NCBI RefSeq assembly: GCF_029624655.1
Contig: NZ_JARRSA010000003.1
Span: forward strand, 124,001-188,000
Source of the DNA: Roseicyclus salinarum
Lineage (GTDB): Bacteria > Pseudomonadota > Alphaproteobacteria > Rhodobacterales > Rhodobacteraceae
Length of the DNA: 64,000 nt
Direction: 5' to 3'
Shown: piece by piece, positions 27,905 to 39,123 of the stretch
Position numbering within the stretch: the stretch's first letter is position 1
Layout: each line of letters begins with the position of its first letter
Notes under the pieces: generated by a model
What the model was told of the DNA's origin: nothing
Databases searched by the model: none
What the model saw: the letters and a program-made list of their open reading frames with translations, nothing else
Made by a program: the position numbers and the translations under genes

Positions 27905-29005
27905 ATGCCTGCCGAGGACGACCGGCGCTGGATGCGGCTGGCGCTTTCGCTCGGTCGGCGGGGGCTGGGCAACGTCTGGCCGAACCCGGCGGTGGGCTGC
28001 GTCATCGTACGGGACGGCCGCGTCCTTGGGCGGGGCTGGACCCGGCCTGGCGGGCGGCCCCATGCCGAGCGCGTGGCGTTGAACGAGGCGGGGCCAGCCG
28101 CCGCCGGGGCTACGGCCTATGTCTCGCTCGAACCCTGCAACCACACGGGCCTGACGCCGCCATGCAGCGAGGCGCTGGTCGCCGCCGGCCTCGCGAGGGT
28201 CGTTGTGGCCGTCGCCGACCCCGACCCCCGGACTGCCGGCGGCGGGATCGCACGCCTCGAGGCCGCCGGCATCGACGTGGAATGCGGCCTGCTGGCGGAG
28301 GAGGCGCTGCGCGACCACGCGGGCTTTTTCGCGCGCATCGTGACAGGCCGTCCGTATCTTGCCCTCAAGCTCGCCTCGACACTCGACGGGCGCATCGCCA
28401 CGGCCACGGGCGAGAGCCGCTGGATCACCGGTCCGATGGCGCGCCACTGGGTCCACGGGCAGCGCCTTGCGTATGACGCGGTGATGGTGGGCGCGGGGAC
28501 GGCGCGGCAGGACGACCCGATGCTGACGGTCCGCGGCTACGGCGAGGTGCCGCAGCCGGTGCGCATCGTCCTGTCGCGGCGGCTGGACCTGCCGCGGGCG
28601 GGCAGACTGGCCGCGAGCGCGCGGGACGTGCCGCTCTGGCTGCTCCACGGGCGCGAGGCTCCCGAGGCCGCGCGCGCCGCGTGGCGGGACACCGGCGCGC
28701 GCCTGATCGAGGTGCCGTCCGTGGCCGAGGGGCAGGTGGACCTCGCCGCGGCGCTGGCCGCGCTGGGGAAGGCGGGATTGACGCGCGTTTTCTGCGAAGG
28801 CGGCGGCACGCTGGCGGCGGCGCTTCTTGCAAGCGACCTCGCGGACGAACTGTCCGTCGTGACGGCCGGCGCCGCGATCGGCGCCGAAGGCGTGCCGGGC
28901 GTCGGCGCGATGGGCGTGGCGTCGCTGTCGGAGGCGCCGCGCTTCCGGCTGGCGGAGACGCGCAGTCTTGGCGGGGACGTCCTGAGCCGGTGGACGCGGC
29001 GCTGA
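27905..29005 (+). CDS. ribD: Riboflavin biosynthesis deaminase/reductase RibD
   Basis: A 366-residue bifunctional enzyme. The N-terminal deaminase has zinc ligands in HAERVAL and EPCNHTGLTPPC; the C-terminal reductase begins near residue 147 (LKLASTLDGRIA, then GAGTARQDDPMLTVR). It makes 5-amino-6-ribitylamino-uracil phosphate. It lies behind nrdR; the next riboflavin gene (ribE) is 4.9 kb away because three capsule genes on the reverse strand intervene. Confidence 0.96.
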   Translation: MPAEDDRRWMRLALSLGRRGLGNVWPNPAVGCVIVRDGRVLGRGWTRPGGRPHAERVALNEAGPAAAGATAYVSLEPCNHTGLTPPCSEALVAAGLARVVVAVADPDPRTAGGGIARLEAAGIDVECGLLAEEALRDHAGFFARIVTGRPYLALKLASTLDGRIATATGESRWITGPMARHWVHGQRLAYDAVMVGAGTARQDDPMLTVRGYGEVPQPVRIVLSRRLDLPRAGRLAASARDVPLWLLHGREAPEAARAAWRDTGARLIEVPSVAEGQVDLAAALAALGKAGLTRVFCEGGGTLAAALLASDLADELSVVTAGAAIGAEGVPGVGAMGVASLSEAPRFRLAETRSLGGDVLSRWTRR

Positions 29006-29097
29006 CGCCGGATTTGCTAGCTACCGGTAAAATGTCCGAAAAACGCAATTAATCTGTGGATACAATTGTATAACCCAAGCTACGCATGGGATAAATG
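29006..29097. other. AT-rich spacer at the end of ribD and the capsule block
   Basis: A 92-base stretch between convergent ribD and kpsC that is clearly more AT-rich than the surroundings, containing AATTAATCTGTGGATACAAT. No clear hairpin plus T-run was found on either strand. It marks one edge of the capsule insertion. Confidence 0.5.
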
Positions 29098-31224
<2,127 letters not shown>

Positions 31225-31228
31225 CCGC

Positions 31229-32374
31229 CTAGTCGGAAGCGCTGGAGATCGAGTTGGCAAGCCCCGCGGTGCTCGAGAGCGTGCCGGTCAGCGAGCTGAT
31301 GGCGTTGTTCCACTGGCTGATCGGCGCGGCGGTGACGTAGACCGTGTCCTCGTCCCGGATCAGGAAATCGCGCGCTTCGAACATGCCCGTCGGCGCCGTC
31401 AGGTCGAGGACGTAGACGAAGCGCTGCGGCCCGACGAGGTCGGCGCGCCCGAGGATCGCGTTGGCCATCTCCGCCGGTTCGTAGCGCAGCACGAAGACCC
31501 CCGCGGGGTCCGCGAGGCGCGGGTTGAGGCCACCGACCGACGCGATCGCCTCGAGCGCCGAGATGCTCTGCTGCTGGAATTCGACGATGTTCTGCTGGCC
31601 CGTCGCCCCGAGCGCGATGAACGAACGGCTGTCGTTCTCCACGAAGATGCGGTCGCCGGCGCGAAGCGCGATGTCGGCGGCGTTCGAGCGGAAGATGTCC
31701 TCGTACCAGACGGTGGCCGAATGGCCGCCGCGCACGATCGTGACCTGTGCGGTCTCGGGTTCGATGGCGACGCCGCCGGCGGCGGCCAGCATCCCAGACA
31801 GCCGGGCCGTGGGCCGCTGGATGGGGTAGATGCCCTGCGAATTCACCGATCCCGACACCGAGACGGTCGCGCCATCGCCGGCTTCGCGGCGGACCACGAC
31901 CTGCGGATCAGGCGTCTGCTGGTCGAGGTTGCGCGTGATCGTCTCGCGCAATTGCTCGACCGTGTTGCCCGCGGCGCGGATGCGCCCCGCGTAGGGAATG
32001 AAGATGAAGCCCGATCCGTCGACCTGCACCGCGTCGATCAGGGCCGCGTCGCCGTCCTGTCCGGTCAGAAGGCCGTCGCTCACGTTCTCGTAGATCGTCA
32101 GCGCCAGCCGGTCGCCGGGGCGGATCACCTCGGTGTCGGGCGAGCTTGCGTTCGCCAGCGTCGCGGGAAAGCCGAGCGCGGGCACGGCGGCCGTGATCGA
32201 GTTCACGCGGCGGTTCACCTCCACCACGAAGGCGTCGCCCTCGTTCTGGACGGAGCCTGCGAAGATCTCGTTTCGGGTGGGGCCGGACCGCGGCAGCAGC
32301 GCACAGGACGACGCCGCCGAAACGACGATGAATAGTGCGGCCATGCGGCCGGCACGTGAGACCAGCGATGTCAC
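31229..32374 (-). CDS. Polysaccharide export lipoprotein, Wza/KpsD type
   Basis: A 381-residue protein with a lipoprotein signal (MAALFIVVSAASSCALLPRS; lipid-modified Cys near residue 24). The Poly_export domain (DTEVIRPGDRLALTIYENV) is followed by SLBB-like domains (VSVSGSVNSQGIYPI, and SFIALGATGQQNIVEF). Such proteins form the outer-membrane channel for capsule or exopolysaccharide. Its cognate inner-membrane genes are not here. It is four bases ahead of kpsC and 90 bases behind kpsS, where a separate promoter is possible. Confidence 0.9.
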   Translation of the reverse strand: MTSLVSRAGRMAALFIVVSAASSCALLPRSGPTRNEIFAGSVQNEGDAFVVEVNRRVNSITAAVPALGFPATLANASSPDTEVIRPGDRLALTIYENVSDGLLTGQDGDAALIDAVQVDGSGFIFIPYAGRIRAAGNTVEQLRETITRNLDQQTPDPQVVVRREAGDGATVSVSGSVNSQGIYPIQRPTARLSGMLAAAGGVAIEPETAQVTIVRGGHSATVWYEDIFRSNAADIALRAGDRIFVENDSRSFIALGATGQQNIVEFQQQSISALEAIASVGGLNPRLADPAGVFVLRYEPAEMANAILGRADLVGPQRFVYVLDLTAPTGMFEARDFLIRDEDTVYVTAAPISQWNNAISSLTGTLSSTAGLANSISSASD

Positions 32375-32464
32375 GGAGTTCGCTCCTCGTCTGCCTGAAA
32401 CTGCCTCGAAGTCTTTTTATTGACGCCACCCTAGCCACAAAGGGCTTGTCGGGGAAGACCTTGC

Positions 32465-33754
32465 TTACCTGACGGCCTGCAGGTGTTGCCTTGGTGCAGG
32501 CCGTCCTTCGTCCAGCGCGTCGTAGGCGTCCTCGGGGGACAGCATCAGGTCCACGACCTGCCGCAGAAGCTGCCGCCGCCCGCGCGCCGAATAGAAGCTG
32601 CCCGTGATCTGCGAGGTCTCGAGGAGGTAGTGGCGGAAATCGCGGTAGGCGCGGCTGTCGGGACGGACCGGATCGCGGAAGAACGCGGCGAGCGGCTGGT
32701 CCGAGACGAACTCGGGCTTGCGGTAGACGGCCTGCCCGAAGCACTTCAGCGGCAGGCCCCGCCAGAGCGCCTGCTGTCCCGCTGTGGAATTGACGGTCAC
32801 GGCCGAGCGCGCGTCGTCGAGAAGGCCGGCAAGCTTGCCGCCGCGCACGAAATGCACGCGGTCGCCAACGCCCTGCGCCTTCGCGATGCGGCGGATGTCG
32901 GACTGCACCGGGACGCGGCCGTCCTCCAGCGGGTGGGCCTTGAAGACGAGGTGGTGATGACCGGGCGCGCCCTCGGCGAAGCCGCGGATGACGGCCTCCA
33001 CGAAATCGGCCTGCGTGCCGAACGGCCCGTGGTCGCGGAAGCTCGCGTCATGCTCCAGCTGGAGGAGCGCGAGGTGATAGGGGAACCCGCCGGTCTTGAC
33101 GGCGCGCGTGGCCAGGACCCGGTCGAGCCAGTGCAGCGGCATCAGGGCGAGGCGGCGCAGGTAAAGGCGGAACTCGGCGGCGACGGTCAGGCTGCGGTGC
33201 GGGCGGACGGCGGCATAGCGGCGGTTCGCGACAAGCACGAGCCAGTGATAGAGCGCGCCGTAGAAGATGTGGTGGCGCAGTTCGCCCCAGCGCGCGGGCG
33301 CCTCGGGCAGGTCGAGGTCGAGACCTTCAAGCGCGCGGCGCATGTCCGCCACGGACCGTTCCATGACGCGGGAATGGCCATTCGCGCCACCGCGCTCGTA
33401 GGTGATCCACCAAGGCCTCAGATAGCCCTCCTCGAAGACGTGCACGGTGATGTCGCGGTCCCGCGCCGCCCGGATGGCCGCGGCATGGATCGGCCGCGTG
33501 TCGCCGTAAAGGACAAGGTCCGTGACGGCGTTCGCCTCCAGCAGCGCCGCGATCCGGTCCGGCCAGCCCTCCAGCGGCGCGGTCTGCGCGATGTAGCTCG
33601 CGCGGTCGGGCCAGAACGCATCGTCGCCCCGGTTGAAGCCGACCCGAAGCGTGCGCGCCCCGGCCGCCTTCAGCTGCCGCGAGAGGCGGTGGAAGAACGG
33701 ACCGTGCGGCCCTTGCAGGAACAGGAAGACGCGTGTGTCGTGGCGCTGGGCCAT
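32465..33754 (-). CDS. kpsS: Capsule biosynthesis protein KpsS
   Basis: A 429-residue cytoplasmic protein beginning with VFLFLQGPHGPFFHRLSRQL and carrying the family segments FEEGYLRPWWITYERGG and VVTVNSTAGQQALWRG-like (AVTVNSTAGQQALWRGLPLK). KpsS adds the first Kdo to lysophosphatidylglycerol, after which KpsC extends it. It is first of the three capsule genes in this block; the 179-base gap to ribE should contain divergent promoters. Confidence 0.9.
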   Translation of the reverse strand: MAQRHDTRVFLFLQGPHGPFFHRLSRQLKAAGARTLRVGFNRGDDAFWPDRASYIAQTAPLEGWPDRIAALLEANAVTDLVLYGDTRPIHAAAIRAARDRDITVHVFEEGYLRPWWITYERGGANGHSRVMERSVADMRRALEGLDLDLPEAPARWGELRHHIFYGALYHWLVLVANRRYAAVRPHRSLTVAAEFRLYLRRLALMPLHWLDRVLATRAVKTGGFPYHLALLQLEHDASFRDHGPFGTQADFVEAVIRGFAEGAPGHHHLVFKAHPLEDGRVPVQSDIRRIAKAQGVGDRVHFVRGGKLAGLLDDARSAVTVNSTAGQQALWRGLPLKCFGQAVYRKPEFVSDQPLAAFFRDPVRPDSRAYRDFRHYLLETSQITGSFYSARGRRQLLRQVVDLMLSPEDAYDALDEGRPAPRQHLQAVR

Positions 33755-33933
33755 CGCCCCTCTCGTGCCCCTCTCGTCGGTGGAACGGGGCGAGTTAAGC
33801 CCACGGCGGCGCGAAAACCAAGCGCGCTGGCGACATGAGGCGCGTTCAAGGCGTGTCCATGGCCCTTGCCTGCGGGGGTGGGGCGGCGCTAGGTGATCGC
33901 ACGACGACCCATTCCACCGGCAGCGGAGGCCGA

Positions 33934-34527
33934 ATGTTCACCGGAATCATCACCGATGTCGGAAAGATCCGCTCGCTCGACCATCGCGGCGACCTTCATG
34001 CGCGCATCGCGACCGGCTACGACACGAGCGGCATCGAGATCGGCGCCTCGATCGCCTGCGACGGCGTGTGCCTGACGGTGACGGCGACTGGTGGCGACTG
34101 GTTCGACGTCGACATCTCCGCCGAGACCCTGTCGAAATCGACGCTGGGCGACTGGGCCGAGGGCGACGACGTGAACCTCGAACGCGCCCTGAAGGTGGGC
34201 GACGAACTGGGCGGGCACATCGTCTCGGGTCATGTGGACGGCGTGGCCGAGGTGGTGGCGACGCGGGACGAGGGCGCATCGACGCGCTTCACCTTCCGCG
34301 CCCCCTCGGCGCTGGCGCGCTACATCGCGCCCAAGGGGTCGGTCGCGCTGGACGGCACGTCGCTGACGGTCAACGAGGTGGACGGCGCGGAATTCGGTGT
34401 GAACATCATCCCGCACACCAAGGAGATGACGACCTGGGGACGGGTGAAGGCGGGCGACCGGGTGAACCTCGAGATCGACACGCTCGCGCGTTACGTCGCG
34501 CGGCTTCAGGACTGGCCGGGGGAATGA
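33934..34527 (+). CDS. ribE: Riboflavin synthase, alpha chain
   Basis: A 197-residue enzyme of two similar lumazine-binding barrels: MFTGIITDVGKIRSL opens the first and GHIVSGHVDGVAEV the second. It dismutates two 6,7-dimethyl-8-ribityllumazine molecules to riboflavin. A CGGAGG ribosome site precedes ATG 33934; an upstream ATG in frame lacks one. No FMN riboswitch pattern was found upstream. It begins the ribE-ribB-ribH-nusB run. Confidence 0.95.
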   Translation: MFTGIITDVGKIRSLDHRGDLHARIATGYDTSGIEIGASIACDGVCLTVTATGGDWFDVDISAETLSKSTLGDWAEGDDVNLERALKVGDELGGHIVSGHVDGVAEVVATRDEGASTRFTFRAPSALARYIAPKGSVALDGTSLTVNEVDGAEFGVNIIPHTKEMTTWGRVKAGDRVNLEIDTLARYVARLQDWPGE

Positions 34528-34581
34528 TCGCGAAGGCCGCGGGCGCGCGCTCCGTCGAGGGGCCCCGCGGATAGAGGACGC

Positions 34582-35151
34582 ATGAGCGGGATCGGACATA
34601 ACGGCGGGCCCACGATCGAGCCCGGATACGGCTTCAGGAAGGTCGCGTGGACGAAGGCGCGCCGCGCCCTGATGCCTGCGCTGCCGCTGGAGGTCGTGCG
34701 CATCCACGTCGCGCGCGCCAAGCGCCTTGGCCTGCCCTACAAGACCTATGCCACGATCCGCGCGACGTCCGGCAGGGACATCGTGGCCTTTCTCTTCTCC
34801 GGCAACGCGCTGGCGCTTGCGCCGGCACGGCCCCTGCCGCCGCCGGACCGGGCCGAGCGCCTGATCGCGCTGGAGGGCGCCTCGGACCGTCTCGCCGCCG
34901 TCTACGCGCCCCTGTCGCCCGTCATGGTCCTGCAGGCCTGCGAGGGGATCGACGCGGCCTCGCGCGCGCCCGACATCACGACGCCCTGGCGCGAGACGCG
35001 GGCGCGTCTGCGCGGCCTGATGCGCGAGCGGCGGCTGCCGCCGGACGGGGTTGTCCTTGTCTCCGCGACGGCGCTCGAGCGGGAATGGTGCGCGGCGGCG
35101 GGCCTTGCGGGCAACGTCGGGGCCGAGGCGTTCTTCGCACGGGCCGAGTAG
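34582..35151 (+). CDS. Conserved hypothetical protein in the rib cluster
   Basis: A 189-residue soluble protein starting MSGIGHNGGPTIEPG. The middle contains PLEVVRIHVARAKRLGLPY and YATIRATSGRDIVAFLFSG, which reads like a small helical DNA- or nucleotide-binding fold, but no family is assigned. It has a GAGG ribosome site and sits between ribE and ribB, 54 and 68 bases away, so it is likely cotranscribed. A link with riboflavin synthesis is only by position. Confidence 0.6.
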   Translation: MSGIGHNGGPTIEPGYGFRKVAWTKARRALMPALPLEVVRIHVARAKRLGLPYKTYATIRATSGRDIVAFLFSGNALALAPARPLPPPDRAERLIALEGASDRLAAVYAPLSPVMVLQACEGIDAASRAPDITTPWRETRARLRGLMRERRLPPDGVVLVSATALEREWCAAAGLAGNVGAEAFFARAE

Positions 35152-35219
35152 CGCACCCGCCTTTTCACCGTGGCGGCGATGGTCTATCTGCGCCTCCTGA
35201 GACGCGCGAAAGGACGGCC

Positions 35220-36350
35220 ATGACCGAGCAGTTCGAAAATCCGGGACCCGTGGAACGGAACTGGTCCGATGCCATTTCCTCGGTCGAGGAGATCATCGAG
35301 GACGCCCGGAACGGCCGCATGTTCATCCTCGTGGATCACGAGGACCGCGAGAACGAGGGCGACCTCGTGATCCCCGCGCAATGGGCGACGCCGGACGCGA
35401 TAAACTTCATGGCGACGCACGGGCGCGGCCTGATCTGCCTGTCGCTGACGACCGAGCGCATCGACCAGCTTGGCTTGCCGCTGATGTCGACGAACAACTC
35501 GTCGCGCCACGAGACGGCGTTCACGACCTCGATCGAGGCGCGCGAGGGCGTGACGACGGGCATCTCGGCGGCGGACCGCGCGCGCACCGTGCAGGTGGCG
35601 ATCGACGCCTCCAAGGGGGCCGCGGACATCGCGACGCCGGGCCATGTCTTCCCGCTGCGCGCAAGGACGGGCGGCGTGCTGGTGCGCGCGGGCCATACCG
35701 AGGCCGCCGTGGACATCTCGCGGCTTGCGGGCCTGAACCCCTCGGGCGTGATCTGCGAGATCATGAACGAGGACGGCACGATGGCGCGTCTTCCCGACCT
35801 CATCGCCTTCGCGCAGCGTCACAACCTGAAGATCGGCACGATCTCGGACCTGATCTCGTACCGGCGCCGCCACGACAACCTCGTGAAGGTCCGGCAGGAG
35901 ACCCAGATCGAAAGCGAGTTCGGCGGGACATGGACGCTGCGGATCTACACCGACGAGACGCAAGGCGCCGAGCATATCGTGCTGGTGAAGGGTGACATCT
36001 CGGGGCCGGAACCCGTCCTGGTGCGGATGCACGCGATGGATCCGCTTCTGGACATCGTGGGCACCGGGCCGAGGGGGCGCGCGGACGAGTTCGCCGACGC
36101 CATGCGCCTGATCGCCGCCGAGGGGCGGGGCGTCGTCGTCCTGCTGCGAGACCTGACGATGAAGCTCGCCCCGGGAGACGAAGTCTCGCCACAGACGCTG
36201 CGGCAATACGGCCTCGGCGCGCAGATCCTGTCCTCGCTCGGGCTTTCGGACATGATCCTTCTGACGAACTCGCCGAAGCCCAAGGTGGTGGGCCTCGAGG
36301 CCTACGGCCTTTCGATCACCGGAACCCGCAAGATATCGGAGCTTGGATGA
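35220..36350 (+). CDS. ribB: 3,4-dihydroxy-2-butanone-4-phosphate synthase with degenerate RibA domain (RibBX type)
   Basis: A 376-residue fusion. The N-terminal RibB part (about 15-215) is intact: VDHEDRENEGDLVIPA supplies acidic metal and substrate residues and RTGGVLVRAGHTEAAVD the C-terminal active-site loop. The C-terminal part aligns in order with GTP cyclohydrolase II, but where the zinc site C-x2-G-D-x-F-x-S-x-R-C-D-C should be, it reads MHAMDPLLDIVGTGPRG with no cysteine. The enzyme should therefore supply dihydroxybutanone phosphate only; the GTP step must be elsewhere. This matches the RibBX class described in proteobacteria. Its stop overlaps the ribH start. Confidence 0.9.
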   Translation: MTEQFENPGPVERNWSDAISSVEEIIEDARNGRMFILVDHEDRENEGDLVIPAQWATPDAINFMATHGRGLICLSLTTERIDQLGLPLMSTNNSSRHETAFTTSIEAREGVTTGISAADRARTVQVAIDASKGAADIATPGHVFPLRARTGGVLVRAGHTEAAVDISRLAGLNPSGVICEIMNEDGTMARLPDLIAFAQRHNLKIGTISDLISYRRRHDNLVKVRQETQIESEFGGTWTLRIYTDETQGAEHIVLVKGDISGPEPVLVRMHAMDPLLDIVGTGPRGRADEFADAMRLIAAEGRGVVVLLRDLTMKLAPGDEVSPQTLRQYGLGAQILSSLGLSDMILLTNSPKPKVVGLEAYGLSITGTRKISELG

Positions 36351-36898
36351 TGGCCGGACATTCCGACAACGACCTCGGGCTTCCCGAATTCGACAAGCCG
36401 GTGAAGGTCGCCATCGTGATCGCGCCCTACTACACGGCGATTTCGCAGGCGCAGCTCGCCGCCGCGCGCGCCGTGCTCGAGAAGGCCGGCGCGACCCACG
36501 AGACCATCGAGGTGCCCGGCTCGCTCGAGATCGCCACGGCCATCGGCATCGCCCACCGGCTGTCGAACTTCGACGGCTACGTGGCGCTCGGCTGCGTGAT
36601 CCGGGGGGCGACCTCGCATTACGACGTCGTGGTGAACGAAAGCGCGCGGGCGCTGACGATGCTGGGCCTGCAGGGCATGTGCATCGGCAACGGCATCATC
36701 ACCGTTGAGAACCGCGAACAGGCTGAGGAGCGGGCCGATGGCAGTCGCCTGAACACCGCCGGCGGGGCGGCCGAGGCGGCGCTCCACCTGATCGCGTTGA
36801 CGCGCCGGTTCGGACGGCCTAAGGGCGGCATCGGTTTCAAGACCCGCCCCGACGCGATCGAGGTGGCGGGCGACAGCGAAGGCCCCTCGACCGCATGA
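36347..36898 (+). CDS. ribH: 6,7-dimethyl-8-ribityllumazine synthase
   Basis: A 183-residue lumazine synthase. Characteristic segments are VPGSLEIATAIG and LGCVIRGATSHYDVVVNES, which contains the catalytic His, and IGNGIITVENREQAEERADG. It condenses the RibB and RibD products. The ATG at 36347 overlaps the ribB stop (ATGATG), with a second ATG at once after it. The last codons overlap the start of nusB. Confidence 0.96.
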   Translation: MMAGHSDNDLGLPEFDKPVKVAIVIAPYYTAISQAQLAAARAVLEKAGATHETIEVPGSLEIATAIGIAHRLSNFDGYVALGCVIRGATSHYDVVVNESARALTMLGLQGMCIGNGIITVENREQAEERADGSRLNTAGGAAEAALHLIALTRRFGRPKGGIGFKTRPDAIEVAGDSEGPSTA

Positions 36899-37395
36899 GC
36901 GAACCCGCAGATCCCGTTCCGCGCCCCAAAGGCCCGAGCCGGGAGGAAAAGCGCCAGATGAAGTCCGCAGCACGGCTTTTCGCCGTGCAGGCCCTGTTCC
37001 AGATGGAAGCGTCCGGGCAGACAATCGACGCCGTCCGCCGCGAATTCGAGACCCATCGCTTCGGCGCGGTCTACGACGGCGAGGAGATGGCCGAGGGCGA
37101 TCCCGACCTCTTCGCCAAGACGATCGGCGACGCAGTGAACTGGCAGGCGAAGATCGACCAGATGACCGACCGCGCGCTGGTGGAGAAATGGCCGATCAAC
37201 CGTATCGACCCGACGTTGCGCGCGCTGTTTCGTGCGGCCGGGGCTGAACTGGTCGAGGGCGACGCCCCGCCCAAGGTCGTGATCAGCGAATACGTCGATG
37301 TCGCGCGCGCCTTCTTTCCCGAGGGCCGCGAGCCGAAATTCGTGAACGCCGTTCTCGACCATATGGCCCGGGAGGCGAAGCCCGAGGCGTTCTGA
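36895..37395 (+). CDS. nusB: Transcription antitermination factor NusB
   Basis: A 166-residue helical RNA-binding protein: SAARLFAVQALFQMEASGQ in the N-terminal half and VISEYVDVARAFFPEGREPK near the end are typical. With NusE it binds boxA of rRNA leader transcripts. The start overlaps the ribH stop by four bases (ATGA), so nusB is coupled to the riboflavin genes, as is common. Confidence 0.95.
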   Translation: MSEPADPVPRPKGPSREEKRQMKSAARLFAVQALFQMEASGQTIDAVRREFETHRFGAVYDGEEMAEGDPDLFAKTIGDAVNWQAKIDQMTDRALVEKWPINRIDPTLRALFRAAGAELVEGDAPPKVVISEYVDVARAFFPEGREPKFVNAVLDHMAREAKPEAF

Positions 37396-37420
37396 TGCGC
37401 GCGTCCCGGTACAGCGCCCT

Positions 37421-37969
37421 ATGACCGCCGAAGCCCCCGTGATCACCACGCGGCGGCTGTGCCTGCGCGGCCATGACGTCGGCGATCTGCCTGCGATGGC
37501 CGCGATGTGGAGCGACCCCCTGGTGGTCCGCCACATCGGGGGGCAGCCCTCGGACCGCGCGCGGACCGAGGCCCGCCTCGGCCGCTACCTCGCGATGTGG
37601 CCCGGCCACGGGCATGGCTACTGGGCGCTCGAGGATCGCGAGACCGCGGACTTCCTTGGCGAGATCGGGTTCGCGCGATTCGGCCGGGGCCTCGGGCCGG
37701 ACTTCGACGACTGGCCCGAGGCCGGTTGGGTGCTGGCGCGGGGGGCGCAGGGGCGGGGTCTTGCGTCCGAGGCGCTGTCTGCGGTGCTGGATTGGGCAGA
37801 CGGGACGCTGCCCGCGCGGCGCACCGTGTGCATGATCGCGCCCGGCAACGCGGCGTCGCTGAGGCTTGCGGCGCGGTTCGGGTTCGCGGCCTTCGACGAG
37901 CGAGCGCATCCGGGCGGCCGGGTCCGCCTCATGGCCCGCCCGCGCGGCGAAATCCCGCCGCGCGGCTGA
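37421..37969 (+). CDS. GNAT N-acetyltransferase, RimJ/RimL type
   Basis: A 182-residue acetyltransferase of the Acetyltransf_3 group. Strand ITTRRLCLRGHDVGD opens the fold, and the acetyl-CoA loop is represented by LARGAQGRGLASEALSAVL. A C-terminal beta bulge region APGNAASLRLAARFGF follows. The substrate could be a protein N-terminus or a small amine. It is 25 bases behind nusB. Confidence 0.82.
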   Translation: MTAEAPVITTRRLCLRGHDVGDLPAMAAMWSDPLVVRHIGGQPSDRARTEARLGRYLAMWPGHGHGYWALEDRETADFLGEIGFARFGRGLGPDFDDWPEAGWVLARGAQGRGLASEALSAVLDWADGTLPARRTVCMIAPGNAASLRLAARFGFAAFDERAHPGGRVRLMARPRGEIPPRG

Positions 37970-38084
37970 GGCGCACCACAATCGGCGGCGGAGGCCCTTG
38001 CGCGCGGCGATCCCGGCCCCACCTCCACGCCATCCGGCAAGGGCGCGCGCACGCCCCGCGACGGGCCCGGAAATCGAGGGGATC

Positions 38085-39005
38085 ATGGACGTCATTTTCG
38101 TTGCTGCGGGCCTCGGCCTTCTTCTGGGCGGGGGCGAGGGGTTGGTGCGGGGCGCGGTGGCCTTCGCCACGCGGATGCGCCTGCCCATGGCGGTGGTAGG
38201 CGCGATCGTGCTGGGCTTCGGCACCTCCATGCCCGAACTCCTGACCTCGCTTTCGGCCGCGCTGTCGGGGGCGCCGGGCATCGCCATCGGCAACGTGCTG
38301 GGGTCCAACATCGCCAACATCCTGCTGATCCTGGGCATGGCCGCGCTGGTCGCGCCGATCGGCGCTGGCGCGGCTCCGGCCGAGGATCGCCTGTGGCTGA
38401 CCGTCGCGACCGCGCTCGGCGTCGGCGTGATCGTGGTCGGGACGCATGTCGGCCGCGTCGAGGGCGCCCTCCTGCTTGTGGCGCTCGTCGTCTACATCTG
38501 GCGCGCGCTGGCCCGCGACGCCGCCGCCGAGCCGGTGCCCGCGATCGAGGGCATGGGGGCCGTGCGGATCGCGCTGTACCTCGCGGGCGGGCTTGGCGCG
38601 CTGATCGCGGGCGCGTGGCTTCTGGTCGAGGGCGCGACGGGCATCGCCACGGCCTTCGGGATCAGCGAGACGGTGATCGGCCTGACGGTCGTGGCCGTGG
38701 GCACGTCGCTGCCCGAGCTGGCGACAAGCCTTTCGGCCGCGCGGCGCGGCGAGGCGGAACTGGCGCTGGGCAACGTGCTGGGGTCGAACGTCTTCAACAT
38801 CTTCGCGATCCTCGGGGTTACGGCGGCGCTGGTGCCGATCCCGGTGCCCGAGGGGCTGTCGGTCACCGACCTCGTGGCCGTGGCGGCCGCCGCGCTGGCG
38901 CTGCTGGTCGTGCTGGCCGCCGGCCGGATCGGGCGGGGCGCGGGGGCGGCATTCGTTCTGGCCTATGCCGCCTACGTCGCATGGCTCGCGCTGTTCGCGG
39001 CCTAG
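38085..39005 (+). CDS. Calcium/sodium antiporter (CaCA family, YrbG-like)
   Basis: A 306-residue membrane protein with about ten segments and the two CaCA alpha repeats: GFGTSMPELLTSLSAAL with GNVLGSNIANIL, and AVGTSLPELATSLSAAR with GNVLGSNVFNIF. These repeats carry the acidic and Asn residues for Ca2+/Na+ exchange. The protein lies in the inner membrane. The ATG at 38085 starts MDVIFVAAGLGLL; no strong ribosome site precedes it. Confidence 0.93.
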   Translation: MDVIFVAAGLGLLLGGGEGLVRGAVAFATRMRLPMAVVGAIVLGFGTSMPELLTSLSAALSGAPGIAIGNVLGSNIANILLILGMAALVAPIGAGAAPAEDRLWLTVATALGVGVIVVGTHVGRVEGALLLVALVVYIWRALARDAAAEPVPAIEGMGAVRIALYLAGGLGALIAGAWLLVEGATGIATAFGISETVIGLTVVAVGTSLPELATSLSAARRGEAELALGNVLGSNVFNIFAILGVTAALVPIPVPEGLSVTDLVAVAAAALALLVVLAAGRIGRGAGAAFVLAYAAYVAWLALFAA

Positions 39006-39123
39006 GGCGCGGCGCCTGTTTATTGTGCGTTTTCCGCTCAATCGGTGCGGCATTACGGCATGGCCCTTGCGGGTGGGTGCAGGACCGCTACCTATAGGAG
39101 CAGGACAGCAAGGGAGGTCCGCC

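Noticed and set aside
33755-33933. FMN riboswitch in front of ribE
   Set aside because: The conserved RFN segments are not found on either strand.
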